From an uncultured Clostridia bacterium (GTDB lineage Bacteria > Bacillota > Clostridia > Oscillospirales > Ruminococcaceae): a DNA stretch of 64,000 nucleotides. The stretch lies in the NCBI GenBank assembly GCA_947629335.1, contig CANRDI010000002.1:1-64000 (forward strand). The letters are read 5' to 3'. The position numbers and the translations under genes are program-made. Below, one piece after another: positions 17,890 to 26,447 of this stretch. The notes under the pieces were generated by a model. The model saw nothing but the letters and a program-made list of their open reading frames with translations. It did not search any database and was not told where the DNA came from. Positions within the stretch are counted from its first letter, which is position 1. Each line of letters begins with the position of its first letter.

Positions 17890-19221
17890 TTACCTAGCAA
17901 TTTTCATTATCAACTCAGGAATTTGAGAATAATCATTGCACCATATTACGTTTAATCCCAAAGAATTTGCATCCTGTTCGAAAAGCATCGAAATAATCTC
18001 GCCTATCTTATCGCTTTTTTCAGGTTTGCGTGTAATTATATAATGTTTACGTTTTTGATTTTTTCGCCACGATATATCCAAGAGTCTTCGTAAATTTGGA
18101 TCAGATAAACTTAATCCAACAAAAAGGCATATATTTTCTGAAAAAGTATTAAGTTGAATTAGATTCGACCAACTATACGGATCAATAAACTGCGAATGGT
18201 AAGTTTCTTCGCTAAAGACTAAATTGGGATTTTCAATATTAATGTTATGAGGCAAAAAACCATGAACATGATAAACCGGTAACTCAGAAGCTGTATGTTC
18301 TTGCCCCTCATCCCAAATTGAACAAAATTCAATATTGTGTAGAGATAAGGATTTTTCAATTAGATTATCAAAATTGAAATTTATAATTGAATCTAATCTC
18401 CCTCCGTTTCTTCTGGGAGAAGCAAGTATGCTGATAGACTTCATTATCTCCGTTTCCTGATTCAATAAATCTGTTCCTGGACGCAAAACAATATTTTGAT
18501 TATAATTAGAGTAAAGATGTTTGCCGATAACTTTTTCAAAGTCATCTTTCAAGATTAATCTAAGATATTTTCCCAAAATAAGGTTTGAGCTTGGCATGGA
18601 TGAAAGAAGTTCACTTGAATTTTGCTTTAAGATTTCCTCGTCAGTGCGAAAAAACATATCGGAAAGGACATTCCTTAGAAGTTCATCCCAAGTAGGTATT
18701 AATGACGAAACGGACACTCCAGCGCCACAAACCAATGTAAGTTGATTTTCATTCAACGCAGTCTTTATCATTTCAATTTTTTTATTTGTATCATTTTTTT
18801 CAGTTTGTATCGATAACTTATTTTTAAAACAAACATCATTGGGGCGTAATTGGACTTTTTTAAAATATGATAATACCTCCGATGTGATTTCCTTTAAAGA
18901 ATTTATATTTATACAATAATGTCCAATTAAAATATTAGGTAGGAAAATATTTCCAACCACAACGGGTATAACTGCAATATTATTGTTGAATACCGCACAA
19001 CTTAATTCTGCATTTGCCCATGAGGAATCCAAATAGTTGTCATCTATTATTGCAATAAAATAGTCAGATGAATTCAATTTGTTTTTCAAACTATCAATCC
19101 ATGTTTCACCAACCTCCACATCACTTATCTGAAGGATTTCGTGCCCTTGTTCTTCTAATGCGGTAGAAAGTTGGTTAACAATAGATATATCTTTTTTGGA
19201 ATAACTAATGAAGATTCTCAT
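17890..19221 (-). CDS. TIR-SIR2 fusion protein, candidate anti-phage NADase effector
   Basis: A 443-residue protein with two NAD-active domain types. Residues 1-125 are a TIR domain: MRIFISYSKKD, then SSWANAELSCAV with the likely catalytic Glu at about 72. From about 160 a SIR2_2-like domain follows: LVCGAGVSVSSLIPTWDELL (NAD-binding GAG at about 166-168), INFNFDN (about 280-286), VYHVHGF with the likely catalytic His at about 320, LVFSEETYH and LFVGLSLSDPNLRRLLD. In known anti-phage systems TIR and SIR2 domains deplete NAD or make/sense cyclic ADP-ribose signals. I chose ATG 19221 because AGGAGG lies 7 bp upstream. It is probably co-transcribed with the Sel1-repeat gene before it, and the DNA is AT-rich, so horizontal acquisition is likely. 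Confidence 0.85.
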   Translation of the reverse strand: MRIFISYSKKDISIVNQLSTALEEQGHEILQISDVEVGETWIDSLKNKLNSSDYFIAIIDDNYLDSSWANAELSCAVFNNNIAVIPVVVGNIFLPNILIGHYCININSLKEITSEVLSYFKKVQLRPNDVCFKNKLSIQTEKNDTNKKIEMIKTALNENQLTLVCGAGVSVSSLIPTWDELLRNVLSDMFFRTDEEILKQNSSELLSSMPSSNLILGKYLRLILKDDFEKVIGKHLYSNYNQNIVLRPGTDLLNQETEIMKSISILASPRRNGGRLDSIINFNFDNLIEKSLSLHNIEFCSIWDEGQEHTASELPVYHVHGFLPHNINIENPNLVFSEETYHSQFIDPYSWSNLIQLNTFSENICLFVGLSLSDPNLRRLLDISWRKNQKRKHYIITRKPEKSDKIGEIISMLFEQDANSLGLNVIWCNDYSQIPELIMKIAR

Positions 19222-19365
19222 TGTGTATCCTCCTGTCAAAAACAATTATTTAAAGTTAAATCTGTCGATATTCACTATATCTGCGTTTAAATTACCTTGT
19301 TACACCAATCAAAGTTTTAGTCGCCATATGTTTTTTTATCTATTGCCTAAATATATTGGGAAGAA

Positions 19366-20565
19366 TTATAAGAAATTATCATATAAGTTTGACAATTCCT
19401 CATAGTATTTACGATATTGACCATCCAGACGCTCTCCAAAAGTATCGAGCTTTTTAAATATATTGTATGCTTGACTAAAACACTCAAACGATAGCTTTTG
19501 GGTCTCATCTAAATTTAGTGCGAAAATAATATCATTGTCACTGTGAAGGTTATATTTGTTTATTAATTTTCCAAGTCTATAATATGCAGCTGCACCGTAC
19601 TGATTTTTTACACTTAACAATGCTTTAATATAGTATTCTTTAGCTTTGTTTAAGAAAGTTTTGTCCTGTTTGGTTCGTATTTCATAAACATTTCCAAGTT
19701 GAAATAATCCTTCAGCATTGTTATATGACGCTGCCTTTAAAAAATATTTTTCGGCTTCATCCAAAAGATCGCTTTTAGTAGGAGCTTTGCTGTATTCTTC
19801 CATACATGTTAATCCGCAATTCATAATTGCATAAATATCGTCAGAATCTGCGGCTTTAGTATAATACTTCATTGACTCTACAAAACTTTTTTCAACACCT
19901 CCATAGCCATAATGATAGAATTTTCCTAAGCTATTGTACGCTTTGGGGAATTTTTTCTCCGCAGATTTTTCATAGTAAGATTTTGCTTTTTTTTGACGCT
20001 CCAATTCATCAAGTTCTCTAGCAGAATTGATTAGGTTGTTTTCATAAAACCACCCTAATTCCCAATAACAAACCCCATATTCATCAATATGGCTAAATTT
20101 TTCATAAATTTCTGCGGACTTCTCTCTATTTCTCGGCATTATATTTTTGCAATCAAGACTTACTCCGCTGTTATAGAAGTCAGCCAATATAAGTGCAGAA
20201 AGCAAATTGCTACACTCTACAGTGGACTTTTCTAATAAACTAAATTTTAATGGTTCATAAAGGCTTTGACACAACGACATTAGTAATAAATGGTTCACCT
20301 CATTACTTTTTTCATTCAAAGGTATATTGCTTTGGGAGCTATTTGAGAATGATTGTTCCATCTTCTGCTTTAAATTTTTTTGATTCTGCTTTAAATTCAA
20401 AATTTCTTGTAAAACAAAAAATACACAAGTAATCAAGATTATAAGTAGACCGATAACATATCCAATATTAATAGAGATCTTGGTTGAAATATCGCATAAT
20501 TTAGTGATTATATATGCTAATACAGCTTGAAATAAAATAATAAGTACTTTCGAAAAGATTTTCAT
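19366..20565 (-). CDS. Membrane-anchored Sel1-repeat (TPR-like) protein
   Basis: This 399-residue protein has two N-terminal TM helices (about 5-25 and 33-54), a short coiled coil (LKQNQKNLKQKMEQ), and then four or more Sel1-like repeats. Examples are KAKSYYEKSAEKKFPKAYNSLGK, SMKYYTKAADSDDIYAIMNCGL and AEKYFLKAASYNNAEGLFQLGN. Sel1 repeats are protein-interaction solenoids; the topology puts them in the cytoplasm. It is the first gene of a probable two-gene operon with the TIR-SIR2 effector (gap 144 bp, same strand). Sensor, scaffold or inhibitor of the effector are inferences. A good promoter and an AGGAG site precede it. Confidence 0.8.
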   Translation of the reverse strand: MKIFSKVLIILFQAVLAYIITKLCDISTKISINIGYVIGLLIILITCVFFVLQEILNLKQNQKNLKQKMEQSFSNSSQSNIPLNEKSNEVNHLLLMSLCQSLYEPLKFSLLEKSTVECSNLLSALILADFYNSGVSLDCKNIMPRNREKSAEIYEKFSHIDEYGVCYWELGWFYENNLINSARELDELERQKKAKSYYEKSAEKKFPKAYNSLGKFYHYGYGGVEKSFVESMKYYTKAADSDDIYAIMNCGLTCMEEYSKAPTKSDLLDEAEKYFLKAASYNNAEGLFQLGNVYEIRTKQDKTFLNKAKEYYIKALLSVKNQYGAAAYYRLGKLINKYNLHSDNDIIFALNLDETQKLSFECFSQAYNIFKKLDTFGERLDGQYRKYYEELSNLYDNFL

Positions 20566-20682
20566 AATTTACTTTCTCCTAATTGTATTCGTTTACAGTA
20601 GCTCTAGACTATACTTATGACCTAGCATCATAGTAGTTATAATATGCAACTATTAAACATCGAACATACTTTTTTATATTTT

Positions 20683-20711
20683 ATTATAGTATACTTTGTT
20701 TTGTTTTTCAA
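20683..20711 (-). promoter_or_regulatory. Promoter of the Sel1/TIR-SIR2 operon
   Basis: Minus-strand TTGAAA (20706-20711), a 17-bp spacer and TATAAT (20683-20688) give a leader of about 115 nt before the Sel1 gene. No comparable promoter is obvious in the 144-bp gap before TIR-SIR2. Confidence 0.65.
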
Positions 20712-20924
20712 TGCCCGTTGCGCAAGATGTCGAAATCCTGCACAACGTGTAATATTTTTGTCTAATTATACAAAAGCCGCGACACATCTTTGTGCAATTC
20801 CACTAATACTTGAAGCTTAAATTTGTTAAAGTCCAAATCTTTGGGATTCGGATATAAACGAATTAATTAACTCATATCCTCATATACATTCCCTTAAAGT
20901 TTTCCTTAGGTTTATAGACAAATG

Positions 20925-20960
20925 CAGCCTTGACCGTTTGTGTAATCAAGGCTGTTTTAT
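20925..20960. terminator. Terminator at the end of the integrase remnant
   Basis: CAGCCTTGA / TCAAGGCTG is a 9-bp perfect stem followed by TTTTAT on the plus strand. It lies just past the stop codon of the leftward integrase remnant and separates it from the Sel1 operon. Confidence 0.65.
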
Positions 20961-21760
20961 ATCGAATATTGGCTACTTTGGTTGTTGTGTCCATATTGGA
21001 GGCTTACAGTCGTTGAGATGTTGGAATGACCGAGTGCCGCCGAAACCGACGCCGCGTCAATGCCCGCGCTTATCAGCACTGTTGCGTTGAAATGCCGCAT
21101 ACTGTGAATGTCGCAAAACCTCATCCCGTGCTTTTCCGTGAACTTTTTCAGTCAATAATACGGCGTTCCGCAGAACATCGGCGAGCCGTCCCACGTCACA
21201 AACAGCCTGTCGCTGTCGTGCCACTGATTTTTAAGCTGTTCCTTTTCAGCTTGCTGTTCGTTATACAGTGCTTTCAGAATGTCAAAAACCGCCTGCGGTA
21301 GCTTTAACGAACGCTGGGAACTTTTGGTTTTGGTGGTGTCCGTGTATTTTCCCGCCAAAGACGTGTAATTTGACGTTCGCCGAACGCTGATGACATTATG
21401 CTCAAAATCAACATCTTTCCACTCCAGACCCATTAACTCCCCGCGCCTAAATCCGCTGTAAATTGCAAGCGTAAAGAAAGTTTTGTACTTCAGCGGAACA
21501 TTGTTCTCGTCAATCAGCTTGAACAGCCGCTTTACCTCCTCGACGGTATAAACCTCTTTTTCCTTTTTCACGCCGCGTGGAATGATGATGTTTCGGCAGG
21601 GATTTTCGGAGATAAGGGCGCAGCGCATAATTGAAAATGTCCGAGATGAGATTGAGGTGATGAACGACGCAGTGACAAGTCAGCGTTTTGCGCGGAGTGC
21701 ATAATGCGTGCGCCAAACCGTCCCGCACGTTGCCGAAGTCCGAAATGAAATTTATCGAAT
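20957..21760 (-). pseudogene. Tyrosine recombinase (integrase) remnant with frameshift and nonsense codon
   Basis: The catalytic domain is visible: TLAIYSGFRRGELMGLEWKD (first catalytic Arg). It then stops at a TGA (21152-21154), where PYY-stop-LKKFTEKHG would read Trp in the family. In the same frame DIHSMRHFNATVLISAGIDAASVSAALGHSNISTT follows (HxxR and second catalytic block), ending with a QYGHNN tyrosine region and TAA at 20957. Upstream, HHLNLISDIFNYA continues in another frame, so a frameshift sits near 21625, and the N-terminal arm-binding domain is gone. It is clearly inactive as encoded and marks a second mobile element. Confidence 0.85.
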
Positions 21761-21986
21761 TAAATAAAATCTAAATTAAATGCGAAACAGCCTCTTCAAC
21801 CTCTGCCGCATTTTTTTGAACGGCAAGATTTTTGGTTTTCACTAAATTCGGAGAATTTTCCGATTGAGTTTTTTCAGCGATTTCGGAATTTTTACCGCCT
21901 CGTCGACAAAATTCTCATTTCGATAAAAGTCCTCTAATAATTTCCCGGACCAATTTACACCGAAACCCCGCGCTTTTTGGGGATTG

Positions 21987-22928
21987 CTACTCGCTTTCCG
22001 AACATTTTTTATACCTCGCCAAAATTCTCTTCATCACGGCATCCATATCAATCGACGAATTTTGCATTTCAAACTTTCCGCTTGTAGAATTGCTTTTAGG
22101 CTGAAAATTGCTAACCGTTGTCGGAGAGTTATAGAGCAAAGTTATCAGATAAGCACGAGGATTTCGCACCTCGTTTGTGTCCTTTTCAAGTGCTGTAAGT
22201 ACCTGCTCAATATGTGTTTTGTTAAGTTCTAAGAACCGCTTTCGCACTTGCTCAATCGGCAATTCCCCGCCATTAACGCGAACAGTTCCCTTTGCTGAAC
22301 AAATTACATCAACCATAACTTCAACTAATTCGCTGACCCTTTCTTTTTCAGCTATGCTCTCAAATTCGATGTTCTTGTGAATTAAAGAAATATATTTTTC
22401 GCGCTCCGTCCCTCTGTCCGCGCCGTCAGGCGTGATTGATGGATTTGGATTGATGTCTTTAGATTTATTTTCTTTAGTTTTATAAGTATGATTTGAACTT
22501 TTTGACAAACTTGTTTGCGAGTTTTCTGCAAACTTGTTTGTCACTTTTTCGCAAACTTGAATGTTTGTTTCTTGCAAACTTGTTTGCAATTTTTCTGCAA
22601 GCAAATTTTCAAGCAAAATTTCATCATCAATAACACGGAAATATCTCTTAGCCGGCGTTCCCTTAACTTTAAATTCAATCAACCCGGCATTCAAGAGAAC
22701 GTTAAGTGCGCGTTGCTGTTGGGCGCGGGAAAGCGCGGTACTCTCCTTCAAATCATCGATTGTCGAATAAAAATAACCCTCGTTATCGAGCATCTCTCGC
22801 TCCTCATAATATGCCTGTTTTGCAACCAGCGCGGCATAAATTATCGCGGCATTAACGCCGAGCGTGTGAGCAAGCGGGCGGTTTACGGAGAGAGTATTGT
22901 CCGGGTTCAGTACGTTTGTAATTCTCAT
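21987..22928 (-). CDS. Replication initiator-like protein with DUF6017 domain
   Basis: A 313-residue protein. The N-terminal half is a winged-helix module (MRITNVLNPDNTLSVNRPLAHTLGVNAAIIYAALV, then DDLKESTALSRAQQQRALNVLLNAGLIE). A polar linker with repeated TNKFAENSQTS motifs follows. The C-terminal domain ISLIHKNIEFESIAEK...VRVNGGELPIEQVRKRFLELNKTHIEQVL...NPRAYLITLLYNSP matches DUF6017 of clostridial plasmid and conjugative-element replication proteins. AAAGGAG precedes the ATG at 22928; the longer frame upstream has no ribosome-binding site. It faces away from an iteron-like region, consistent with origin recognition. Confidence 0.82.
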   Translation of the reverse strand: MRITNVLNPDNTLSVNRPLAHTLGVNAAIIYAALVAKQAYYEEREMLDNEGYFYSTIDDLKESTALSRAQQQRALNVLLNAGLIEFKVKGTPAKRYFRVIDDEILLENLLAEKLQTSLQETNIQVCEKVTNKFAENSQTSLSKSSNHTYKTKENKSKDINPNPSITPDGADRGTEREKYISLIHKNIEFESIAEKERVSELVEVMVDVICSAKGTVRVNGGELPIEQVRKRFLELNKTHIEQVLTALEKDTNEVRNPRAYLITLLYNSPTTVSNFQPKSNSTSGKFEMQNSSIDMDAVMKRILARYKKCSESE

Positions 22929-23006
22929 TTTAACGCTCCTTTCTTGCCCCGATTTTATTTCGGAGCGGACTGCAAATTGCTGCAATTTACGCGCGTTGAA
23001 GCGAAG

Positions 23007-23236
23007 AAGCGCGGGAGCGCTAATTAATTTGCGCACTAAACTAAAGCGAGCGCGAGCGTTAATTAGTTTATTAGATGAACTAAATCAGCGCGGCGGTGAT
23101 AATAAGTTAGCACATTGAATTAAAGCAGCGTTACAATTGAGTGACGGATCAAAGCGGCGCGGGGACTGACGATTAGTGCGGTGGGTAAAGACTGCGCGGG
23201 GAATATTTTAAGCGCATAATTAAGGCAGCGCGTAAA
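23007..23236. repeat. Iteron-like degenerate repeats next to the replication gene
   Basis: Motifs of the form AA(A/G)(G)C(A/G)GCGCG(G)(G/A) recur at about 23007, 23043, 23082, 23122, 23151, 23187 and 23222, roughly 30-40 bp apart. A separate pair AGATGAACTAAATCAG (about 23074) and AGATGAACTTAATCAG (about 23263) forms a long direct repeat. The location directly upstream of the DUF6017 gene suggests a replication origin or autoregulatory site. The rest of 22929-23481 shows no gene. Confidence 0.5.
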
Positions 23237-23426
23237 TGCTGATTAGTCTAAAAGATGAACTTAATCAGTACAATGGTGCTGAAAATTAAGCTGCATGTTT
23301 AAGGTTATGCTGTGTACTGTGGTACTCGGCATCAGGCAAGATATGTGTTTGTATAAGCCGCTTAACGAGCTTTTTACGGCGTTTGAGCTGCAAAAAAATG
23401 CACGATTTTCTCGGCGCTGAAAAAGA

Positions 23427-23460
23427 GACCTCCGAACAGTTCGGAGGTCAGAATTTTATT
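23427..23460 (+). terminator. Hairpin/attenuator before a small ORF
   Basis: GACCTCCGAAC / GTTCGGAGGTC is an almost loop-less perfect stem followed by AGAATTTTATT. It lies 33 bp before the ATG of the 56-residue ORF and could terminate or attenuate incoming transcription. Confidence 0.6.
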
Positions 23461-23481
23461 CACAAAAACAGGAGGTGGGGA

Positions 23482-23652
23482 ATGCTTTCGGACAGCGAGA
23501 AAGCCGATTACAGAGCCCTCCGCGACAAATTTGTCCGAAAGTCCGAAGAGATGCTCCGAAAATTCGAGAAAAGCGACGACAAGAGGCTTGAAGGCGAGAT
23601 TGAGCGGTATTTTGCTCATGCGGACAGCGAGAGGGTGAAACGCGAGATTTAG
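23482..23652 (+). CDS. Small charged helical protein, unrecognised
   Basis: A 56-residue ORF from ATG 23482 with a strong AGGAGG site 7 bp upstream. The product is highly charged (Lys, Arg, Glu, Asp over about half of residues) and predicted all-helical: MLSDSEKADYRALRDKF...VRKSEEMLRKFEKSDDKR. It has no TM and no family I recognise. Flanking hairpins on both sides suggest an independent small transcription unit of the mobile element. Confidence 0.5.
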   Translation: MLSDSEKADYRALRDKFVRKSEEMLRKFEKSDDKRLEGEIERYFAHADSERVKREI

Positions 23653-23697
23653 CGCGGAATAACCGATTTCGTGACGGTCAACTTTAGGGCAGAAAGC

Positions 23698-23740
23698 AAC
23701 TCCTCACTTCCACTTCGGAGGTGAGGAGCTTTTTGCTTGT
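23698..23740. terminator. Strong intrinsic terminator
   Basis: CTCCTCAC...GTGAGGAG with an inner TTC/GGA extension is followed by CTTTTTGCTT. It closes the small ORF and lies downstream of the leftward DUF3267 gene. Confidence 0.8.
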
Positions 23741-23819
23741 TCTTTTCGATAAACGGGAATTGTCAGTCTGCTTTTCCAATATCAATACAACAATACTATA
23801 ATCATTTTTTGTATACAGA

Positions 23820-24500
23820 TTATCCCTTAAACCAGAATAATCCTTCATTGGTTGCCTGTATTTTTGCACCATTCGGAACCTGTTTCATGATTTGCATTAC
23901 ATCCATATAATCAGGCGAAGGAGAAATCAGACCCATGAACAACGGAACAATACAAATTGTCAACAGTCCTTTCCATTCCGGAGGACATATCAGGAAAATG
24001 CAAAGTGGGATGATTCCCAATAGGACAGGAGCAAGGGACATAATAATATACCGGCATTTTCTAATTGGAAAACCGGAAACCGCATAAGCAGCCACTTTCT
24101 TTATACAGATACCCACATAAACAGTCGCCTCTTTCGGATAGCAAACTGCGTGAAGATATTCATGGACAGGTATCAGTAAAAAGCCGATAAGAAACCCAAT
24201 CGGCATAAAGCGCAGGTCAAAGAGAAACTCTGTACTTGTGCTTTTCTTGATAATAACAGCGATAAAGCACAGGATCATAGGGATGATCCCATACGGCACA
24301 GATGCGCTCAACAGATTATCCGGCCTCTTTATTTTCACCGCACCTTCGGGAAGCGGAATATCAGGAAATTCTTTTCCCCAAGGTTGATTTCCTTCCCATA
24401 TTATTTTTGCCATATCTATCTTGACTCCCTCAAATTCCGATTTGCCGGGCAGATATATCCATCCTTCAATAAATCTACCACTATTACCATGGCACACCAT
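23820..24500 (-). CDS. DUF3267-family integral membrane protein, putative zinc metallopeptidase
   Basis: The 226-residue protein has four or five TM segments and the zincin motif HEYLH (HExxH) within VHEYLHAVCYP, plus an SPDYMDVMQIMK block with a conserved Asp near the C-terminus. Both are hallmarks of DUF3267 membrane metallopeptidase-like proteins. The start is unclear: ATG 24500 lacks a ribosome-binding site, and the frame stays open upstream for about 20 codons to a TAG without another ATG. The 5' end may therefore have been lost or rearranged next to the HxlR gene. Function is unknown; it lies beside a RiPP cluster but points away from it. Confidence 0.7.
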   Translation of the reverse strand: MVCHGNSGRFIEGWIYLPGKSEFEGVKIDMAKIIWEGNQPWGKEFPDIPLPEGAVKIKRPDNLLSASVPYGIIPMILCFIAVIIKKSTSTEFLFDLRFMPIGFLIGFLLIPVHEYLHAVCYPKEATVYVGICIKKVAAYAVSGFPIRKCRYIIMSLAPVLLGIIPLCIFLICPPEWKGLLTICIVPLFMGLISPSPDYMDVMQIMKQVPNGAKIQATNEGLFWFKG

Positions 24501-24608
24501 TTTAAACCGCAAAGGCGCACTTTTGGGTTTTCTCGGCTTTGTATTAAACTCTGCAAGATTATTCTATGTAAACTCTCTTGTTGATACAAAAATTTTCCGT
24601 GTGCAAAA

Positions 24609-24935
24609 TCACTCCGCTTTTTTCTTGTACTCCCTTCCCCAAGCCTGCATTGCGTCAAGTATCGGGCGGAGCGTTTCGCCAAGCGGACTGAGCGAGTATT
24701 CGACCCTCGGCGGGACTTCCGCGTAAACCGTGCGGACAATTATGCCGTCGCTCTCCATTGACCGCAGACTTTCGGTCAGAACTTTCTGGCTGATGCCGTC
24801 AAGGTCTTTGCGGAGTTCATTGAACCGCCACGGTCGAGCCGTGAGATTTCGCAGTATAAGCAGTTTCCACTTGTTTCCGATAAGCTGTACGGTTGTCGCC
24901 ACGGGGCAATCGGGAAGTTCTTCTTTCTTTATCAT
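24609..24935 (-). CDS. HxlR-family winged-helix regulator
   Basis: A 108-residue regulator with the HxlR pattern: a Cys near the N-terminus (ELPDCPVATTVQLIGNKWKLLILRNL), RFNELRKDLDGISQKVLTESLRSMESDGII, and VPPRVEYSLSPLGETLRPIL. These proteins bind palindromic operators and often respond to redox or electrophiles through the N-terminal Cys. GGAGGG precedes the ATG. It is divergent from the ACGX RiPP cassette and shares the intergenic region that holds a perfect inverted repeat. Confidence 0.88.
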   Translation of the reverse strand: MIKKEELPDCPVATTVQLIGNKWKLLILRNLTARPWRFNELRKDLDGISQKVLTESLRSMESDGIIVRTVYAEVPPRVEYSLSPLGETLRPILDAMQAWGREYKKKAE

Positions 24936-25009
24936 TGCGAACCCTCCAAAAGTTTCAAAAATAGTGTTACATTTATTATAGCATATTACAGCCTGATTTG
25001 CAAGCGGTT

Positions 25010-25038
25010 ACTTTTTTGTAACTATGTCACAAAAAAGT
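25010..25038. promoter_or_regulatory. Inverted-repeat operator, likely bound by the HxlR regulator
   Basis: Perfect 10-bp arms ACTTTTTTGT (25010-25019) and ACAAAAAAGT (25029-25038) are separated by 9 bp. The site lies in the divergent promoter region, just upstream of the -35 of the RiPP promoter. Confidence 0.6.
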
Positions 25039-25044
25039 GCGTAC

Positions 25045-25073
25045 TTGTGCAAAATAAAAATCCGTGATATACT
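25045..25073 (+). promoter_or_regulatory. Promoter of the ACGX RiPP cassette
   Basis: TTGTGC (25045-25050), a 17-bp spacer and TATACT (25068-25073) with an extended-10 TGA lie 44 bp upstream of the precursor start codon. Confidence 0.65.
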
Positions 25074-25116
25074 GATTTTAACAGGGAAACCTGATTTTAA
25101 AAAGGAGGTTCAAGCT

Positions 25117-25281
25117 ATGAGCGAAATGCTGAAAAGAGTTGCCGCGCTCAATACTGAAAACAGCGCGTGCGGAACAAAAGATCCCGCGCCCTCTGCCTGC
25201 GGTTCAGCCTGCGGCACGAAAGACCCTGCGCCCTCTGCCTGCGGTTCGGCTTGCGGCGCGTCTGATCCCGACAAGAAGTAA
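25117..25281 (+). CDS. ACGX-repeat RiPP precursor peptide
   Basis: A 54-residue peptide: leader MSEMLKRVAALNTEN, then a core with five ACG units arranged as SACGTKDPAP / SACGSACGTKDPAP / SACGSACGASD. Repeated Ala-Cys-Gly-X in a short ORF followed by a radical SAM/SPASM enzyme is the defining layout of ACGX-type peptide systems, in which the enzyme is thought to modify the cysteines or their neighbours (possibly thioether-type crosslinks, an inference). AAAGGAGG lies 8 bp before the ATG. The precursor itself is intact although the maturase downstream is frameshifted. Confidence 0.85.
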   Translation: MSEMLKRVAALNTENSACGTKDPAPSACGSACGTKDPAPSACGSACGASDPDKK

Positions 25282-25300
25282 GTCGTTAAACTTCACAAAG

Positions 25301-25325
25301 CAGGCGTATCGGCTCGGTATGCCTG
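25301..25325 (+). terminator. Attenuator hairpin between precursor and maturase
   Basis: CAGGCGTA / TATGCCTG form an 8-bp stem with no strong T-run. Such a partial terminator commonly keeps precursor mRNA more abundant than the enzyme mRNA. Confidence 0.5.
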
Positions 25326-25369
25326 TAAATTAAAAATCCGCTAATGCGTTTACATAGACAGGAGTTATA

Positions 25370-26447
25370 ATGAAACCGTATTTTGCTTTTCAGTGGCATA
25401 TTACAGACAACTGCGACCAGCGGTGCAAGCACTGTTACATTTTCGCTGAGGATAATTGCAAAAAACTTTCCGAAATGCCGTGGGAGAAGATGAAACAGGT
25501 GGTTGAAAGCTGCGAGGATATGTGCAGTAAACTTGGCAGAACGCCGTATTTTTACATCACGGGCGGCGACCCTGTTCTTCACCGCGACTTCTGGCAGCTT
25601 GCGGAGTTGCTGAAAGAAAAGGGGTATCACTTGGAGCATACTCGGCAATCCGTTTCATTTAAATGATGAAGTCTGTCAAAAGCTATACGACCACGGCTGT
25701 CGGAAGTATCAGCTTTCGCTTGACGGTATGGAGCAAACGCACGATTTTTTCCGCAAACAAGGCTCGTTTAAGGTAACGCTGAAAGCAATGGATTTCATCA
25801 AAAATTCGGGAATGTACTGCGCTGTGATGTCAATGGTGTCATCGGCGAATATCGGCGATTTCCCGCAGCTTATTGACCTTGCGGCGGAGAAAGATGTTGA
25901 CGTTTTCGCATTTGGGAGATACTGCCCCACAAGCGGTCAGAAGTCCGAAGAATATCACATCGAACCGCTTGCCTACCGCGATTTTCTCGATATGTGTTAC
26001 AAGAAATTTCAGCAACACAAGGCGCACGGCTGTAAGACCACATTTCAGTACAAAGACCACCTCTGGACATTGTACTTGTACGAACAGGGGCTTTTCAAGA
26101 TACCCGAAAATGACGATAAAGATATGATTTACGACGGCTGTCATTGCGGAATAGGGCATATGACGATTTTGCCGACGGGCGTTGTTTACGCTTGCAGGAG
26201 AATGGAAAGCAAAGTCGGAAATGTGTTTGACACACCGATGTATGAGCTGTTTGTCGACGCAAAGTTGGAAAAATACAGGCAATTTGACAAGTTTGAAAAA
26301 TGCGGAAAATGCGAACTTCGCGGATATTGCCGCGGCTGTCCTGCCGTGACATTCGGCTATACGGGAAATATGTACGCTCCCGACCCGCAATGTTGGAAAG
26401 AATTTAATGTGAAAACAGGGAAAAATTATGCTGATGGACATTATTAA
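25370..26447 (+). pseudogene. Radical SAM/SPASM maturase of the ACGX system, frameshifted
   Basis: The first frame (25370-25666) encodes the radical SAM start with CDQRCKHC (CxxxCxxC, [4Fe-4S]-AdoMet cluster) and YFYITGGDPVLH. The second (to 26447) continues with LGNPFHLNDEVCQKLYDHG...LSLDGMEQTHDFFR and a SPASM-type cysteine cluster: CHCGIGHMTILPTGVVYACR and CGKCELRGYCRGCPAV. The frames join if one T is removed near 25631 (CACTTGGAGC to CACTGGAGC, giving a family-like WSILGNPFHL). So a single-base insertion splits an otherwise complete enzyme of about 358 residues. Recent inactivation and sequencing error are both possible. Confidence 0.85.

Noticed and set aside
8853-21760. Integration of the island into the tRNA-Gly 3' end
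   Set aside because: No second copy of the tRNA 3' sequence was seen within the island or at its right side, so an att duplication cannot be supported.
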